A stretch of 64,000 nt of DNA from an uncultured Angelakisella sp. (GTDB lineage: Bacteria > Bacillota > Clostridia > Oscillospirales > Ruminococcaceae). Below, piece by piece: positions 24,382 through 33,121 of the stretch. Numbering within the stretch: position 1 is the stretch's first letter; every line of letters starts with the position of its first letter. The DNA lies in the NCBI GenBank assembly GCA_910585535.1, contig CAJUFK010000001.1, positions 1 to 64,000 on the forward strand, given 5' to 3'. Position numbers and translations under genes: made by a program. Under the pieces are notes generated by a model. It saw nothing but the letters and a program-made list of their open reading frames with translations. It was not told where the DNA came from and ran no database searches.

Positions 24382-24836
24382 TTCCTCACCCCCACAAGCT
24401 CTGGGTTGTCGTGAATATTCCCAACAACCGCCATATCGTAATAGCTATTGAGCCAGTACAGGATGTCCGTCCTCAGCCCAAAGGATGAATGGTCCTGCGC
24501 CCAGGCACCCACCGGCTCCACATAAAAGCCGACATACCCGACTTCGCAGTCTGTATTCTGGACTCCTCCGCAACGACCGAACTTCACGACGAAGGTTTTG
24601 GAGCCATCACCTTTCGCGTCTCTGAGGATATCATCCTCAAAAATCATCACGGACTGGCAATCCAGCCGTCCGGTGAATTGAGACACAGTATCTGGTTCAA
24701 CTTCGACGGATTCACCGGAGTCAACATCTATGATTTCATGAATGTTTAATGGTCCGACCGGTCCGGAATAGTATCCATGCACCCACGCATCACTATCTGC
24801 CCGCTTTCCGCGATACAAAATCCTTCGGTTCAGCAT
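24378..24836 (-). CDS. YopX-family protein
   Basis: A 152-residue protein starting at ATG 24836 (GGGAGGG site). MLNRRILYRGKRADSDAWVHGYY, then VSQFTGRLDCQSVMIFEDDIL and a tail with VVGNIHDNPEL are the YopX signature. YopX proteins are typical of phages and integrative elements; function unknown. Confidence 0.82.
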   Translation of the reverse strand: MLNRRILYRGKRADSDAWVHGYYSGPVGPLNIHEIIDVDSGESVEVEPDTVSQFTGRLDCQSVMIFEDDILRDAKGDGSKTFVVKFGRCGGVQNTDCEVGYVGFYVEPVGAWAQDHSSFGLRTDILYWLNSYYDMAVVGNIHDNPELVGVRK

Positions 24837-25339
24837 TACTTTCCCTCCCATTCCGCACAAAGCCTCCCTGGGTCGATAAAATCGCCTCGGTGCTCGCTAG
24901 CACCGTTGCAGCAGACGCCTTGGAAATCCTCATACCACCGGCAGGAGGAACAGAATTTGTCGACAAAAATCCGGGGACAATGACAGTCCGGCTGTATCTC
25001 CCGGCAGAAGAAGATGCTGTCGGGGTTCATGCAGAAACTGTGCTCCTCGCCATTATCATCATCAATACACTTGCGAAAGGAGCAATACAGGCACCCCCGC
25101 ACATCGGCTTGGCTTCCCTTGGGGATAGGGCGGATGTCCGAAACGAGCTTTTTCTGGATTTTCTGACAGACGCTATCCGTCTGGGCGCCCGTCAGAAACC
25201 CGTGAATGCGGAGCAAGTTGTACGCAAAGGCAACCTTGACAAAAAACGCTGCCTTTTGCCCAAGGGTATAGCCTTGGCGGTTTGCTTGTTCTTCATAACT
25301 ATCACACAAGGCACCATGGGCAAATTCGATTTGACTCAT
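24836..25339 (-). CDS. Cysteine-rich protein with a CxxCRxYE module
   Basis: A 167-residue protein; ATG 25339 follows GAGGGGG. The second half holds many cysteines, ending in CSSCRWYEDFQGVCCNG and LCAEWEGK. The same module ends the neighbouring protein (25336-25647), so the two probably arose by duplication of a metal-binding unit. Family not recognised. Confidence 0.6.
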   Translation of the reverse strand: MSQIEFAHGALCDSYEEQANRQGYTLGQKAAFFVKVAFAYNLLRIHGFLTGAQTDSVCQKIQKKLVSDIRPIPKGSQADVRGCLYCSFRKCIDDDNGEEHSFCMNPDSIFFCREIQPDCHCPRIFVDKFCSSCRWYEDFQGVCCNGASEHRGDFIDPGRLCAEWEGK

Positions 25340-25647
25340 TGCTTTTCCCCCTCCCACTTGCTACAGCAACCATCTGCTTCCACAAACTCGTACCTAAAAA
25401 TGCTATCGCCGTTTCGACAAGTCCCGCTGCGACCCTCATAGTGCCGGCAGGCAGCGCAGATGTCTGGCAGCTCTCCCGGTGGCTCCGGCAGCGGCATCCA
25501 GTGAGATACATTGCAATGTTTTCTGGCACAGGTCCAACCGAACTGGACAGATATGGGCCCGGTATCTGCCGTTTCCATCTCCGGGCGATAGACCAGTACA
25601 CGCTGGTTATCTTCCGGGAGACGATCCTCCACACGAATCCATTCCAT
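25336..25647 (-). CDS. DUF551-type protein with C-terminal cysteine module
   Basis: A 103-residue protein. MEWIRVEDRLPEDNQRVLVY and SHWMPLPEPP are the DUF551 hallmarks seen in phage proteins. They are followed by CAACRHYEGRSGTCRNG and CCSKWEGEKQ, the module shared with the downstream protein. Its ATG at 25647 lies inside the preceding gene. Confidence 0.72.
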   Translation of the reverse strand: MEWIRVEDRLPEDNQRVLVYRPEMETADTGPISVQFGWTCARKHCNVSHWMPLPEPPGELPDICAACRHYEGRSGTCRNGDSIFRYEFVEADGCCSKWEGEKQ

Positions 25648-25867
25648 GTTCGCCAAACCACTCCTTCCATCCCTTCGCTTTTGCCAGCCGTTCAAGGTCG
25701 GCCTGGGCATCCTCTGGGGTCAACCGCCACGGGATAGCACGCAACCCCTTCCATCCGATGTCGCCGTGCTTCTCCGGCTTCTGGCACTGGACCTTATAAG
25801 CACCATCGACAAAGCTAAACATCACCCGGTACTTCCAGCCCTGGTCATCAATGTACTTCTTGGTCGT
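25607..25867 (-). CDS. Small phage-type protein, possible ACG start
   Basis: Open frame reading TKKYIDDQGWKYRVMFSFVDG ... EDAQADLERLAKAKGW, a phage family whose members start MTKKYID. No ATG, GTG or TTG lies at that point; the codon there is ACG (25867-25865), placed 7 bases after GGAGGAGGGG. Either translation starts at ACG, or at the downstream ATG 25822, or a base is wrong. It overlaps both neighbours. Confidence 0.55.
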   Translation of the reverse strand, partial: TTKKYIDDQGWKYRVMFSFVDGAYKVQCQKPEKHGDIGWKGLRAIPWRLTPEDAQADLERLAKAKGWKEWFGEHGMDSCGGSSPGR

Positions 25868-26264
25868 GTGTTGTCCCCTCCTCCGGTTTTCGGCAGTAGG
25901 CCAGCCATTTCTCTCCGTATGTATCTTTGTCTCCGTAAGCCTGCACACCGCCCCCAAACGCTAAAAACCAATTATTGCTGCACTCCACGACCCGGCAAAT
26001 AACCCATTCTCCTTTACCGGTCACGAGGGACTGGCAGTACACCGGTTCTCCGTCCATCCCCCGCAGCTCGTCCAGTTTCAGAGGAGCAGTGGAGGCGGCG
26101 ATCAGGACTTTAATCTCGTCCGGGGTTCGCAAGGTATCCTCGTAGGCAGCGAGACGCACGATTGCGTTCGCGGCAGGTGCAGACCTTCGCTCCGTATTGC
26201 CATAAAGTGTTTTGCAGCCCTTGATTCGGATCAAATCGCCATAACGCTCAGTTAATCTTTCCAT
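25848..26264 (-). CDS. Phage-type hypothetical protein
   Basis: A 138-residue protein beginning MERLTERYGD and containing RLAAYEDTLRTPDEI, a motif pair frequent in Firmicute phage genes of unknown function. The C-terminal half (GEPVYCQSLVTGKGEWVIC) is beta-rich. Coupled to the upstream gene by a one-base overlap. Confidence 0.65.
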   Translation of the reverse strand: MERLTERYGDLIRIKGCKTLYGNTERRSAPAANAIVRLAAYEDTLRTPDEIKVLIAASTAPLKLDELRGMDGEPVYCQSLVTGKGEWVICRVVECSNNWFLAFGGGVQAYGDKDTYGEKWLAYCRKPEEGTTHDQEVH

Positions 26265-26653
26265 TATGTTCCCTCCGGTTTGCTTTTATAGAATTTTGCG
26301 CCGTGGGCAATAAACTCCATCACCAAATAGATGCCGCAGCCCCCAGCCCTATCCAGCAGCCAGATATTCGCAGCCCGTTCAGGCACATTGGACCAATCGT
26401 TGCGCCAACAAAGGATCCCGGCACTGATGTCATCCCCATCGCAACACCACACCGGCTCCCGGCGCTTTGCCATCGCGCAAAGCGCCTCAAAAGTCAGCGG
26501 CTCGTTGGGCGGGACAACAATTTGGGGCAGGTTCTCCGCATATTCCAAAACGGACTCACCCCCGGCAATAAAATGAGGGCTGCCGTTTTTTCTGTCATAG
26601 TTGTCATAGCGGAAAGGATATTTCCGCAGCTCCTCCAAATCAATCAGGGTCAT
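26264..26653 (-). CDS. Phage-type hypothetical protein
   Basis: A 129-residue protein starting MTLIDLEELRKYPFRYDNYD. The part PLTFEALCAMAKRREPVWCCDG is shared by small proteins of Clostridia phages. No enzymatic motif seen. It overlaps the methyltransferase gene by four bases. Confidence 0.65.
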   Translation of the reverse strand: MTLIDLEELRKYPFRYDNYDRKNGSPHFIAGGESVLEYAENLPQIVVPPNEPLTFEALCAMAKRREPVWCCDGDDISAGILCWRNDWSNVPERAANIWLLDRAGGCGIYLVMEFIAHGAKFYKSKPEGT

Positions 26654-27150
26654 AATAAAGGCTCCTCCTTATCGTTAGTTTTTGGCTTCATAAAGCAAAG
26701 CCAATGTGTACCTGCGTTTTTCCCCTGACGATTCCCAAACAAGGGAGGACACGGGGCAAGAGGGAGGATCTCCCGCAGAGGTATCTGGACCTCCGCCCAT
26801 TTGAAGATCAGAACCCCGTCCTCATCCAGGACCCGAAAGCACTCCGAAAATCCCTTGCGGAGCATCTCCTTCCAGTCACCTTCAAGGCATCCATACTTCA
26901 CAAGTGTCCATGATGTCTTTCCCACATTTTTAAGGTGAGGCGGGTCAAAAACGACCAGCCTGAAGGCGCCGTTAGGGAAGGGGAGAGCAGTAAAATCGCA
27001 CACCGTGTCCGGCGAAACTTCAATGAAGCGTCCAGGGTAGTATTCCTGGCGCTCCACTACCCGCTTATCGCAAAACTCCACATCGGGATTGGAACGGTCG
27101 AACCAAAACATTTTGCTGCCGCAGGCTACATCTATTACCCGCTTCTCCAT
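26650..27150 (-). CDS. SAM-dependent methyltransferase (putative DNA methylase)
   Basis: A 166-residue single-domain protein. VIDVACGSKMFWFD stands where motif I is expected and VVFDPPHLKN is a DPPY-like catalytic motif IV, followed by ILIFKW. No restriction partner is nearby. Orphan methylases of this type protect or mark element DNA; base and site cannot be told. Confidence 0.7.
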   Translation of the reverse strand: MEKRVIDVACGSKMFWFDRSNPDVEFCDKRVVERQEYYPGRFIEVSPDTVCDFTALPFPNGAFRLVVFDPPHLKNVGKTSWTLVKYGCLEGDWKEMLRKGFSECFRVLDEDGVLIFKWAEVQIPLREILPLAPCPPLFGNRQGKNAGTHWLCFMKPKTNDKEEPLL

Positions 27151-27407
27151 CAGCAACCACCTCTACTGCTTAACCGGGTCTTGCTGGATACATAGCTCAT
27201 ATATGTGATCGCGGCCGTCAACTCCGCATTGGCGTGCTCGAAAGAGGCTTCGTTAGCGCAGTCAAACATGCACTGGGCTCTTTGCAGTTTTTGTTTCGCC
27301 AGCGCAAGCTCGCTCAGCTCCGGCGCCGGCTTTGCACCGAAGGTTCTTTTCCTTAGTCGCTGCAACACCGTTTTTACCTCCCTCCAAGTTAATTGTCCGT
27401 AATCCAC
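27150..27407 (-). CDS. Small helical protein
   Basis: An 85-residue, arginine/alanine-rich, probably two-helix protein (VKTVLQRLRKRTF; ALAKQKLQRAQCMFDCANEA). It overlaps the methyltransferase start by one base. Family not recognised. Confidence 0.5.
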   Translation of the reverse strand: MDYGQLTWREVKTVLQRLRKRTFGAKPAPELSELALAKQKLQRAQCMFDCANEASFEHANAELTAAITYMSYVSSKTRLSSRGGC

Positions 27408-27583
27408 GCCATAGACATCACAAAAATGTCGGCAAGGAACATACCCACAAAAACCGATGCAACCACCTTTACGGTGAGCCAGCAGAACCGGCCCAAAAGA
27501 TAAATGGCAAGCGGAAGAAACGCTGCCAACTGGGAAAGAAATACGATTGCTACAGACTTGAGAACGATTGGAATTTTCTTCAC
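27389..27583 (-). CDS. Small membrane protein
   Basis: A 64-residue protein from GTG 27583 (GAGGTGG site). Two hydrophobic stretches (about 6-28 and 33-55) cross the membrane. No family recognised. Confidence 0.5.
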   Translation of the reverse strand: MKKIPIVLKSVAIVFLSQLAAFLPLAIYLLGRFCWLTVKVVASVFVGMFLADIFVMSMAWITDN

Positions 27584-27609
27584 GCTTACCACCTCGTTAA
27601 AATTCTTAG

Positions 27610-29052
27610 TTATTTTGTTTCTGCTCCCGACAACACCGGAAGCCAATTCTCTTCTCTATGCCTTAGCAAGCCTTCCGGGATGCAATGGCTCAGTGCGGAG
27701 TTCTCCGCCAAAGCCATGTCGATGACCCAGAAGTCATCCCCGTTCTGCATAATATCAATGGACCACTGCCCGGCCAGATTCAGAAACGGCAGGAGTCGCT
27801 CAATCTCCGCTTTGATGCGGGCTTCATTGTCCCGATACCGGGCCATCAGCGTATCCTCGTGGGCCTTATAGATCACATAATCATGGACCTGGTGGGGATT
27901 TGCGGCGTCCGATTCGTGTCCGAACCACTGTTTCATCACTTCCGGGTCCCAGTACGGATTTATGCCTAAAACAGCCTTCTCGTCCGCATCCACAAACACC
28001 CGATATTCGGTATGGAGAGGCAGCCCCTTGTAGATGCAAGGATTATTCTCTGTGTCACGGATGAACTCTCTGACCACCCACTCGTTCGTGGTGCTGACCC
28101 CGTAGATGCAGGGCTGAGCCAGCGGGCCCGCCATCATAGTGGCTTGATTCTGGATAAAAAGCAGATATTCTCCCAGTTCCCGTACTTCTTTCGCCCCAGT
28201 GACCTTTGCATTACGAAAATCATACTTAGAAGAATAAGTCCCGGTTTTAATAAAGTAATCCTTGGTTTCTTCCAGTCCGAATGCCCGAAAGCAGAAACGG
28301 TCAACGATGTCCATTGTGCCGGGTGTTAGGGTGTTGTAGTCCAGCCGGGTAAGTTGAAGCACCGCAAGCGGCACACGCATGATCTTCGTCTTAGGGATTT
28401 TGAAGAAACCAGTGCTATGTACAGCCTCGGCAATAGCCGGCAGCCAGTGACTCATGCTGTTGGGATTTGTACCAATCATCTCATAGAGAAGCCCATCCAA
28501 GTCAAGGATGTCCAAGCCCTGCCGGAAGAACCCATAAAGCCATTTCTTTTCCTTAGGGTCTTTTTCCTCCAACCAGCGTTTATAGCTATAGAGGACTGCG
28601 GGGGACGAACCTCCGTAGGGTGTATCCAGTTTCATAAGACTCCCGGACAGTTGCGGCCGGATTGTTTCCGGGATTGCCATGATCTCCTCAGACACCACAG
28701 CACGGTTCCCGTCCTCAATCATAGGGAGGTGTTCCCGCAGGATCACCCTCTCGCCGTCATACTCCATGATGGGGGCTTGGGCCAGCAGTTCAGCGATAAT
28801 ACGATCGTTCAGAGCTATCGCTTCGTCCGCAATCTCCTCCCGGCTGCGCTCAGCGGCGGCCTGCTTTGCATTCACCTCGAAGTAATTGTCGGTGACAGGG
28901 CCGTTATCGAGGACTCCCTTTGCATAGGAGGCTTCAAAGGCTGCCAGCGCCTCCGGCGACACCTTGAGCAATTCTGCAATCGCGTCTTTGGTCAGCGCTG
29001 CTTCCTTGAGGTCTTCCGGTTTCGGACTGAACAGTTTTTTCAGATTGAACAT
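27610..29052 (-). CDS. Large element protein with ATP-grasp-like C-terminus
   Basis: A 480-residue soluble protein. Residues 1-120 are helical and acidic. The last third has HTEYRVFVDADEKAVLGINPYW, a spacer and WSIDIMQNGDDFWVIDMALA, the strand-and-acidic-residue order of ATP-grasp enzymes, as in the protein at 21491. Relatives are seen on phages and plasmids. An ATP-dependent ligase role is inferred with low certainty. Confidence 0.55.
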   Translation of the reverse strand: MFNLKKLFSPKPEDLKEAALTKDAIAELLKVSPEALAAFEASYAKGVLDNGPVTDNYFEVNAKQAAAERSREEIADEAIALNDRIIAELLAQAPIMEYDGERVILREHLPMIEDGNRAVVSEEIMAIPETIRPQLSGSLMKLDTPYGGSSPAVLYSYKRWLEEKDPKEKKWLYGFFRQGLDILDLDGLLYEMIGTNPNSMSHWLPAIAEAVHSTGFFKIPKTKIMRVPLAVLQLTRLDYNTLTPGTMDIVDRFCFRAFGLEETKDYFIKTGTYSSKYDFRNAKVTGAKEVRELGEYLLFIQNQATMMAGPLAQPCIYGVSTTNEWVVREFIRDTENNPCIYKGLPLHTEYRVFVDADEKAVLGINPYWDPEVMKQWFGHESDAANPHQVHDYVIYKAHEDTLMARYRDNEARIKAEIERLLPFLNLAGQWSIDIMQNGDDFWVIDMALAENSALSHCIPEGLLRHREENWLPVLSGAETK

Positions 29053-29808
29053 TCATTTCCCCTTCTTGACTTTCCTTACGGCAACTCGTACACGATGTGA
29101 ACGAGCAGAGCCCCTTCGATGGTGACACCCATGGTGTTCATAGTGCTCACCACCCGGAGGATCGCCAGCCATCAAAAGGTTCGTTGGTTGCCCCAAGCAC
29201 TTGCTGTCCTGATTCCCAAGCATAAACTGTCGAAGTTCTTCGTCTGTATGATTTTCCTTGCAAATCCATGCGTGAAACCCTATGGGATTCCGCGACTGAA
29301 ATTCATAAATCAACATACTTCGGCATCCCGGCATTTCAAAGATTCTTCGGGGAGTAGTAGCATCCCAATAATCCAATAGTTTTTCAGTGGGGATATCTTT
29401 TAGCCCTCTCGGATCACGAATATCATAAAGTTCTTGAACCAGTTTTCGCTTTTCTTCTCTCCCCTTCCAGAACACAGGGAGTAGTTCTATTTGGGGAATA
29501 ACATACGGTAACAGTTTTAATAAGAGTAAAGTAGTTCCCGCAAGGTAGAAAGGTATAACTTCTTTAAGGGTCAGAAATTCTCCAATAGGGTATCCACTTG
29601 CACTTGACCAAAGAAATAAAAATAAAGGCAAATAGACAATGGCAAGAGCGAGTTTATGAGGAAACCGGAGATTGTCAAGGCTCGGATTCTTATGTGCCCG
29701 AACAGAAACCACCGTTGCGACATGGAATGCAGTGATAACACTCGGAAACATTACAATCAAGCTGGCTGCGACAAAGGCCGCGAAGACTTTACTTTGCAAC
29801 TCAATCAT
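29053..29808 (-). CDS. Membrane protein of unknown function
   Basis: A 251-residue protein with three hydrophobic segments in the first 115 residues and a cytoplasmic domain ending in a His/Arg-rich tail (HYEHHGCHHRRGSARSHR). Base composition is more AT-rich than neighbouring genes, suggesting separate acquisition. It directly abuts the previous gene. Confidence 0.6.
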   Translation of the reverse strand: MIELQSKVFAAFVAASLIVMFPSVITAFHVATVVSVRAHKNPSLDNLRFPHKLALAIVYLPLFLFLWSSASGYPIGEFLTLKEVIPFYLAGTTLLLLKLLPYVIPQIELLPVFWKGREEKRKLVQELYDIRDPRGLKDIPTEKLLDYWDATTPRRIFEMPGCRSMLIYEFQSRNPIGFHAWICKENHTDEELRQFMLGNQDSKCLGQPTNLLMAGDPPGGEHYEHHGCHHRRGSARSHRVRVAVRKVKKGK

Positions 29809-29831
29809 TGTTCATCCCCCTTCGCTTGTAC

Positions 29832-30170
29832 TTAAATGATGTTTGGATTGCTTTTCCTTGCAACCCTGACCAGCTCGCGAAGCGTGATGTACTTTTGACA
29901 GCCGAAACAGCCAATAGCCAGCTCGCCGTCCACCAATTCCAGATCTAACCCATCCCCACAGGTACGGCAGAAAAGGCTTGTGTGGAGATCTCCTGCCGCT
30001 CTGCTGATTTCCACCAAAAGCTGAGAGGTTAGCCCATTGGACATGAGCTTTTGCTTCTCGATCATGGTAGCAAGGGCTACGGTTTTAGATTGGTCACTAA
30101 TTTCTGGGTGCAGGCGCTTGTGATACGCCTCATCCTCGAACTCCTGGATGGCTTTCTGAAGGTCGGTCAT
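29832..30170 (-). CDS. Zinc-ribbon hypothetical protein
   Basis: A 112-residue protein with a helical first half and a ribbon FCRTCGDGL ... IGCFGCQKYI in the second. Overlaps the next gene by four bases. Family not recognised. Confidence 0.55.
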   Translation of the reverse strand: MTDLQKAIQEFEDEAYHKRLHPEISDQSKTVALATMIEKQKLMSNGLTSQLLVEISRAAGDLHTSLFCRTCGDGLDLELVDGELAIGCFGCQKYITLRELVRVARKSNPNII

Positions 30171-30424
30171 AACGCAGTACCTCCCCTATACGGTGCGAGA
30201 AGCCAATCCCGAACCTCCTCCTGCGATGGAACGCCCTCCTCGAAAAGCTCGTAGACCATGGAGAGCAATTCAACCGCCAGCGTATCGGCATCCATGGCCG
30301 CCATGGCTTCAGCGTTGTTGGTGACAACATTCGGACAGGTGCTCTTCCTGAGAAGGGAACAGGCTGAGTCTAAGTAGGTACAGTCACAATTTATGGCGTG
30401 GGGGCAACGGTCGCATAGTTTCAT
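30167..30424 (-). CDS. Small cysteine-rich protein
   Basis: An 85-residue protein whose first 35 residues hold six cysteines (CDRCPHAINCDC, ACSLL, TCPN), followed by a helical acidic part. Overlaps both neighbours by four bases, so it is a firm member of the operon. Function unknown. Confidence 0.55.
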   Translation of the reverse strand: MKLCDRCPHAINCDCTYLDSACSLLRKSTCPNVVTNNAEAMAAMDADTLAVELLSMVYELFEEGVPSQEEVRDWLLAPYRGGTAL

Positions 30425-30537
30425 TGAAGCTCCTCCTCGTAATAGCGGTCTGTCTTGTCCCGGCTAATCCACCAAACAAAACACCCGACAAGCGCCCCTA
30501 CAGTAGCAGCGCCCAAATATCGGAGTAAATAGTGCAT
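30421..30537 (-). CDS. 38-residue single-pass membrane peptide
   Basis: Starts at ATG 30537 after GGGAGG: MHYLLRYLGAATVGALVGCF and a charged tail DKTDRYYEEELQ. One membrane helix covers about residues 4-24. It overlaps the next gene by four bases. Confidence 0.5.
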   Translation of the reverse strand: MHYLLRYLGAATVGALVGCFVWWISRDKTDRYYEEELQ

Positions 30538-30551
30538 GGTATTACCTCCCT

Positions 30552-30785
30552 TTACTCCCCCTGGCGCTCCTTGGCCCAGTTCGCAAATGCCACCAAGGTC
30601 ATATTCCCCTGCTGGCCGGCCGTCCGATTGGACTTGCTCCCATCGACGATGATCTCGTATCTCAGGTTCTCCGTAGACGCCTGCCCGTCGTAGAGCTTGT
30701 ACTGGGGACCGATGTCTACGACCTTTCTTGCCCGTCCGCGTCCGTTGGAATAGATGCAACCGATTTTGATTTCAGACTTTTTCAT
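30552..30785 (-). CDS. Small phage-type protein
   Basis: A 77-residue protein starting at ATG 30785 (GAAAGGAAAG). The pattern EIKIGCIYSNGRGRARKVVDIGP then LRYEIIVDG and FANWAKERQGE is common in small Firmicute phage proteins. Function unknown. Confidence 0.6.
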   Translation of the reverse strand: MKKSEIKIGCIYSNGRGRARKVVDIGPQYKLYDGQASTENLRYEIIVDGSKSNRTAGQQGNMTLVAFANWAKERQGE

Positions 30786-30956
30786 AACTTTCCTTTCTGG
30801 GGCATCACAGAAGCCCCTGCTCTTTCTTGTTCGCAGTAGCATCATACTCATGACCTTCCAGCAGGAAGGTATCCATTGGCGTGCCTGTCAGGGCAAGGAA
30901 GAGATGGCTCGAATGAACGGTTTTAAGCATCCTTATACGGAGACCTTCAGCCGCCA

Positions 30957-31475
30957 TTACCCATCCGCCTCCTCAATCTCTTCGATGATTCGCCAAAACT
31001 CGCTGCCCTTGATCTCGGTCAGATCATCATGGACTTTTGCCCCAAGTTCAGCAGGTGTTTCGAGGGACAGATACAACTTCCCATTGTGCTCAAACATCCG
31101 GAATGATCCCCTGAAATGCAAATCCAAATCCCAGCAAGGAGAAGGCCGCCGGACAAATTGCAGGCCGGCCTTCTTTGCGGCCGCTTGCCATTGACTGTTG
31201 ATAATGGAGTTCTTTCGAAAAAGGCGCAGGCCGCCATCTTTTACAGCCTTTGTGAAGTGCGGCTCAAAGGTTTCTTTATCCTTGCCCATAGGAATGATTC
31301 CGAGTTGGTCGGGATCAGGGTAGAATTTGGTGGACTTATCCATACCCATCTGCTCCGCAAAGGCGCTGAACACCTTGCAGGACTTATCCACAAATTCCTC
31401 ATAGGCGACGAACTGACGGAAGAAGGGAGTGTTCTCCTTCACTATGAAGAAACGCTCGGTTGTGTTTCTCTCCAT
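30957..31475 (-). CDS. Phage-type hypothetical protein
   Basis: A 172-residue protein with AAGGAGGAG before the ATG. The first half is helical, the second has a beta-rich HNGKLYLSLETPAEL. I have seen similar proteins on Clostridia elements, without a function. A 170-base stretch downstream (30786-30956) holds no gene that I can support. Confidence 0.6.
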   Translation of the reverse strand: MERNTTERFFIVKENTPFFRQFVAYEEFVDKSCKVFSAFAEQMGMDKSTKFYPDPDQLGIIPMGKDKETFEPHFTKAVKDGGLRLFRKNSIINSQWQAAAKKAGLQFVRRPSPCWDLDLHFRGSFRMFEHNGKLYLSLETPAELGAKVHDDLTEIKGSEFWRIIEEIEEADG

Positions 31476-31497
31476 TTTTGTCTCCTCCTTTTACGGA

Positions 31498-32841
31498 TTA
31501 ACCGATGTGAATAACGCTGGTCAGCGTGGTGTAGGTGGCGCTGGCGATCTTCGTGGTCCCGGCGGTGTCGAAGTTCCCGTGGACCGCCATGCCCTTGCCA
31601 ATGTACACAGCAACATGGGAGAAGCCCCATCCGCCGTTGGCATAGTAAAGAATGTCTCCAGGCTGGACCTGAGAGTAGGGGACTTTAGTTCCGAGTTTCA
31701 GGAAATTCTCGGGAGAGAGCTTGCTGTAACTGCCGTGGTCCTCCCAGCCGGTCACACCCTGGGCATTTGCGGCAGCCTCAGCGACTTCGCTGCACTTGTG
31801 GGACTGCCCAACCATGTCCAGAACAGCGGCGACAGCAGGGTCGCTGCGGTCGTAGTCGCCAGGGCTGGTCGTGCCGGACGCAGAGGGCGTACCTACATTC
31901 AAGGAGCCAGATTTCTCTCCCTTTTCGTTCACCAGCTCCCAATTTCCGTTTCCCTTGGAAACGAGGAGAGAGTCTTTCGGGGATGCAGGAATAACCGTAA
32001 CCTTGCACTCAGTCTCCATGCCAAGCTCATTGACAGAGGTAATGGTGGCCTCCCCTGGGGCGATGAAGTGAACCGTGCCATCCTCATCGGCCGTAACGAC
32101 ATCCTCGTCGCTGGATGTGAAAGTGAGGTCGAGTCCGCCGTTGGCGGTCTCCGGCTTGAAGTCGCCCACACCCAGCCTGGCGGTGGTTCCAGCCTCGCCC
32201 TCCAGAGTGTCGTGATTTAAGGTGTACTCTGTTGCCATTTTGATGGAGCGAAAGGCTATGTTCCGGGTCTCACCACCAAGGGTGAGACTAACCGTGGCAT
32301 CGCCGGGCTTGCCGGCGGTAAGCACTGTGCCGTCAACAGTGGCTATGTTCTCATCAGAGGTCTCAATCAGGGCATTCCAACGGATGTACTCCTCATAGAG
32401 CTTAGCCAGGTCCATCGCCTCGCCAGCCTTTACATCGAGGCGCTCAGGGACAGCATCCAGGTCATTTTGGTACTCAAAGCACCTAACTTTAAGGCTCGTA
32501 CTCTTCTCGCTGACAGCGTTCACAGCTTTGACCGTGATTGATGTCTCTCCGGGGGCAACCCCGACAACCTTGCCGGCTCCATCGACCAAAGCGATGTCGC
32601 TGTCCGCAGAACCAAACTCCATCCGGACGCCGGAATCAACGACCTTGTAAAACATCGGGGGAGAGAAGCCCTCCTGTTGGTCCTCCAGAACGCAGGAGTA
32701 GGGTAGGGGAATGGGGACACCTTTCTCAATCTCAAACTCCCCAACGGGGACTGAAACATCCATGATGTTGGGGGTGTAAGAGCAGGCACAAATCGCAGTT
32801 GCGAGAGACAAGGACAGCACAATGGTTAAAATTTTCTTCAT
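31498..32841 (-). CDS. Lipoprotein with Ig-like repeats and NlpC/P60-type peptidase domain
   Basis: A 447-residue exported protein. The signal peptide ends near CACS with a probable lipid-bearing Cys20. Two or three bacterial Ig-like (Big2-type) units follow (repeated DGAGKVVGVAPGETSI-like motifs). The last 110 residues form an NlpC/P60-like domain: catalytic Cys in HKCSEVAEA, His in GFSHVAVYIG and HGNF. It would cut wall peptides outside the cell. It shares the region with the class B sortase. Confidence 0.8.
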   Translation of the reverse strand: MKKILTIVLSLSLATAICACSYTPNIMDVSVPVGEFEIEKGVPIPLPYSCVLEDQQEGFSPPMFYKVVDSGVRMEFGSADSDIALVDGAGKVVGVAPGETSITVKAVNAVSEKSTSLKVRCFEYQNDLDAVPERLDVKAGEAMDLAKLYEEYIRWNALIETSDENIATVDGTVLTAGKPGDATVSLTLGGETRNIAFRSIKMATEYTLNHDTLEGEAGTTARLGVGDFKPETANGGLDLTFTSSDEDVVTADEDGTVHFIAPGEATITSVNELGMETECKVTVIPASPKDSLLVSKGNGNWELVNEKGEKSGSLNVGTPSASGTTSPGDYDRSDPAVAAVLDMVGQSHKCSEVAEAAANAQGVTGWEDHGSYSKLSPENFLKLGTKVPYSQVQPGDILYYANGGWGFSHVAVYIGKGMAVHGNFDTAGTTKIASATYTTLTSVIHIG

Positions 32842-32996
32842 TCTTTTCGACCTTTCTGTGAAGTGTAATTTGTGCATTAAATGGCACTGGAATACGGTAA
32901 AAAGTGTATTTTCCCACGGAAAAGCAGCAAATGTGATGCAGGTGCGTGGAATACACTTATTTATGAACTTTTCCGTAGTGTTTATTTTACACTTTT

Positions 32997-33025
32997 ATTA
33001 TACCGGATTTTGCAATTACAATCAA
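32997..33025 (-). promoter_or_regulatory. Promoter of the NlpC/P60 operon
   Basis: TTGATT (33025-33020), 17 bp ending CCGG, TATAAT (33002-32997). The 150-base leader holds two copies of an ACGGAAAA-type motif (near 32916 and, inverted, near 32970), so it may be regulated together with other units of the element. Confidence 0.65.
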
Positions 33026-33065
33026 GCGATTATGCGTGTATTAACTGTTTATATTTTATGAACAA

Positions 33066-33104
33066 AAAGCAGGGAAGAGGAGAAGCCCCCTTCCCTGCGG
33101 CGTT
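33066..33104 (-). terminator. Terminator after the class B sortase gene
   Basis: Minus strand: GCAGGGAAG / TCTTCCCTGC stem and a T5 run. It separates the sortase operon from the NlpC/P60 gene. Confidence 0.8.
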
Positions 33105-33121
33105 CTGCCTGTATCCCGGCC

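Noticed and set aside
31429..32220. 263-codon plus-strand open frame
   Set aside because: Antisense to the NlpC/P60 lipoprotein gene, whose domains are clear.
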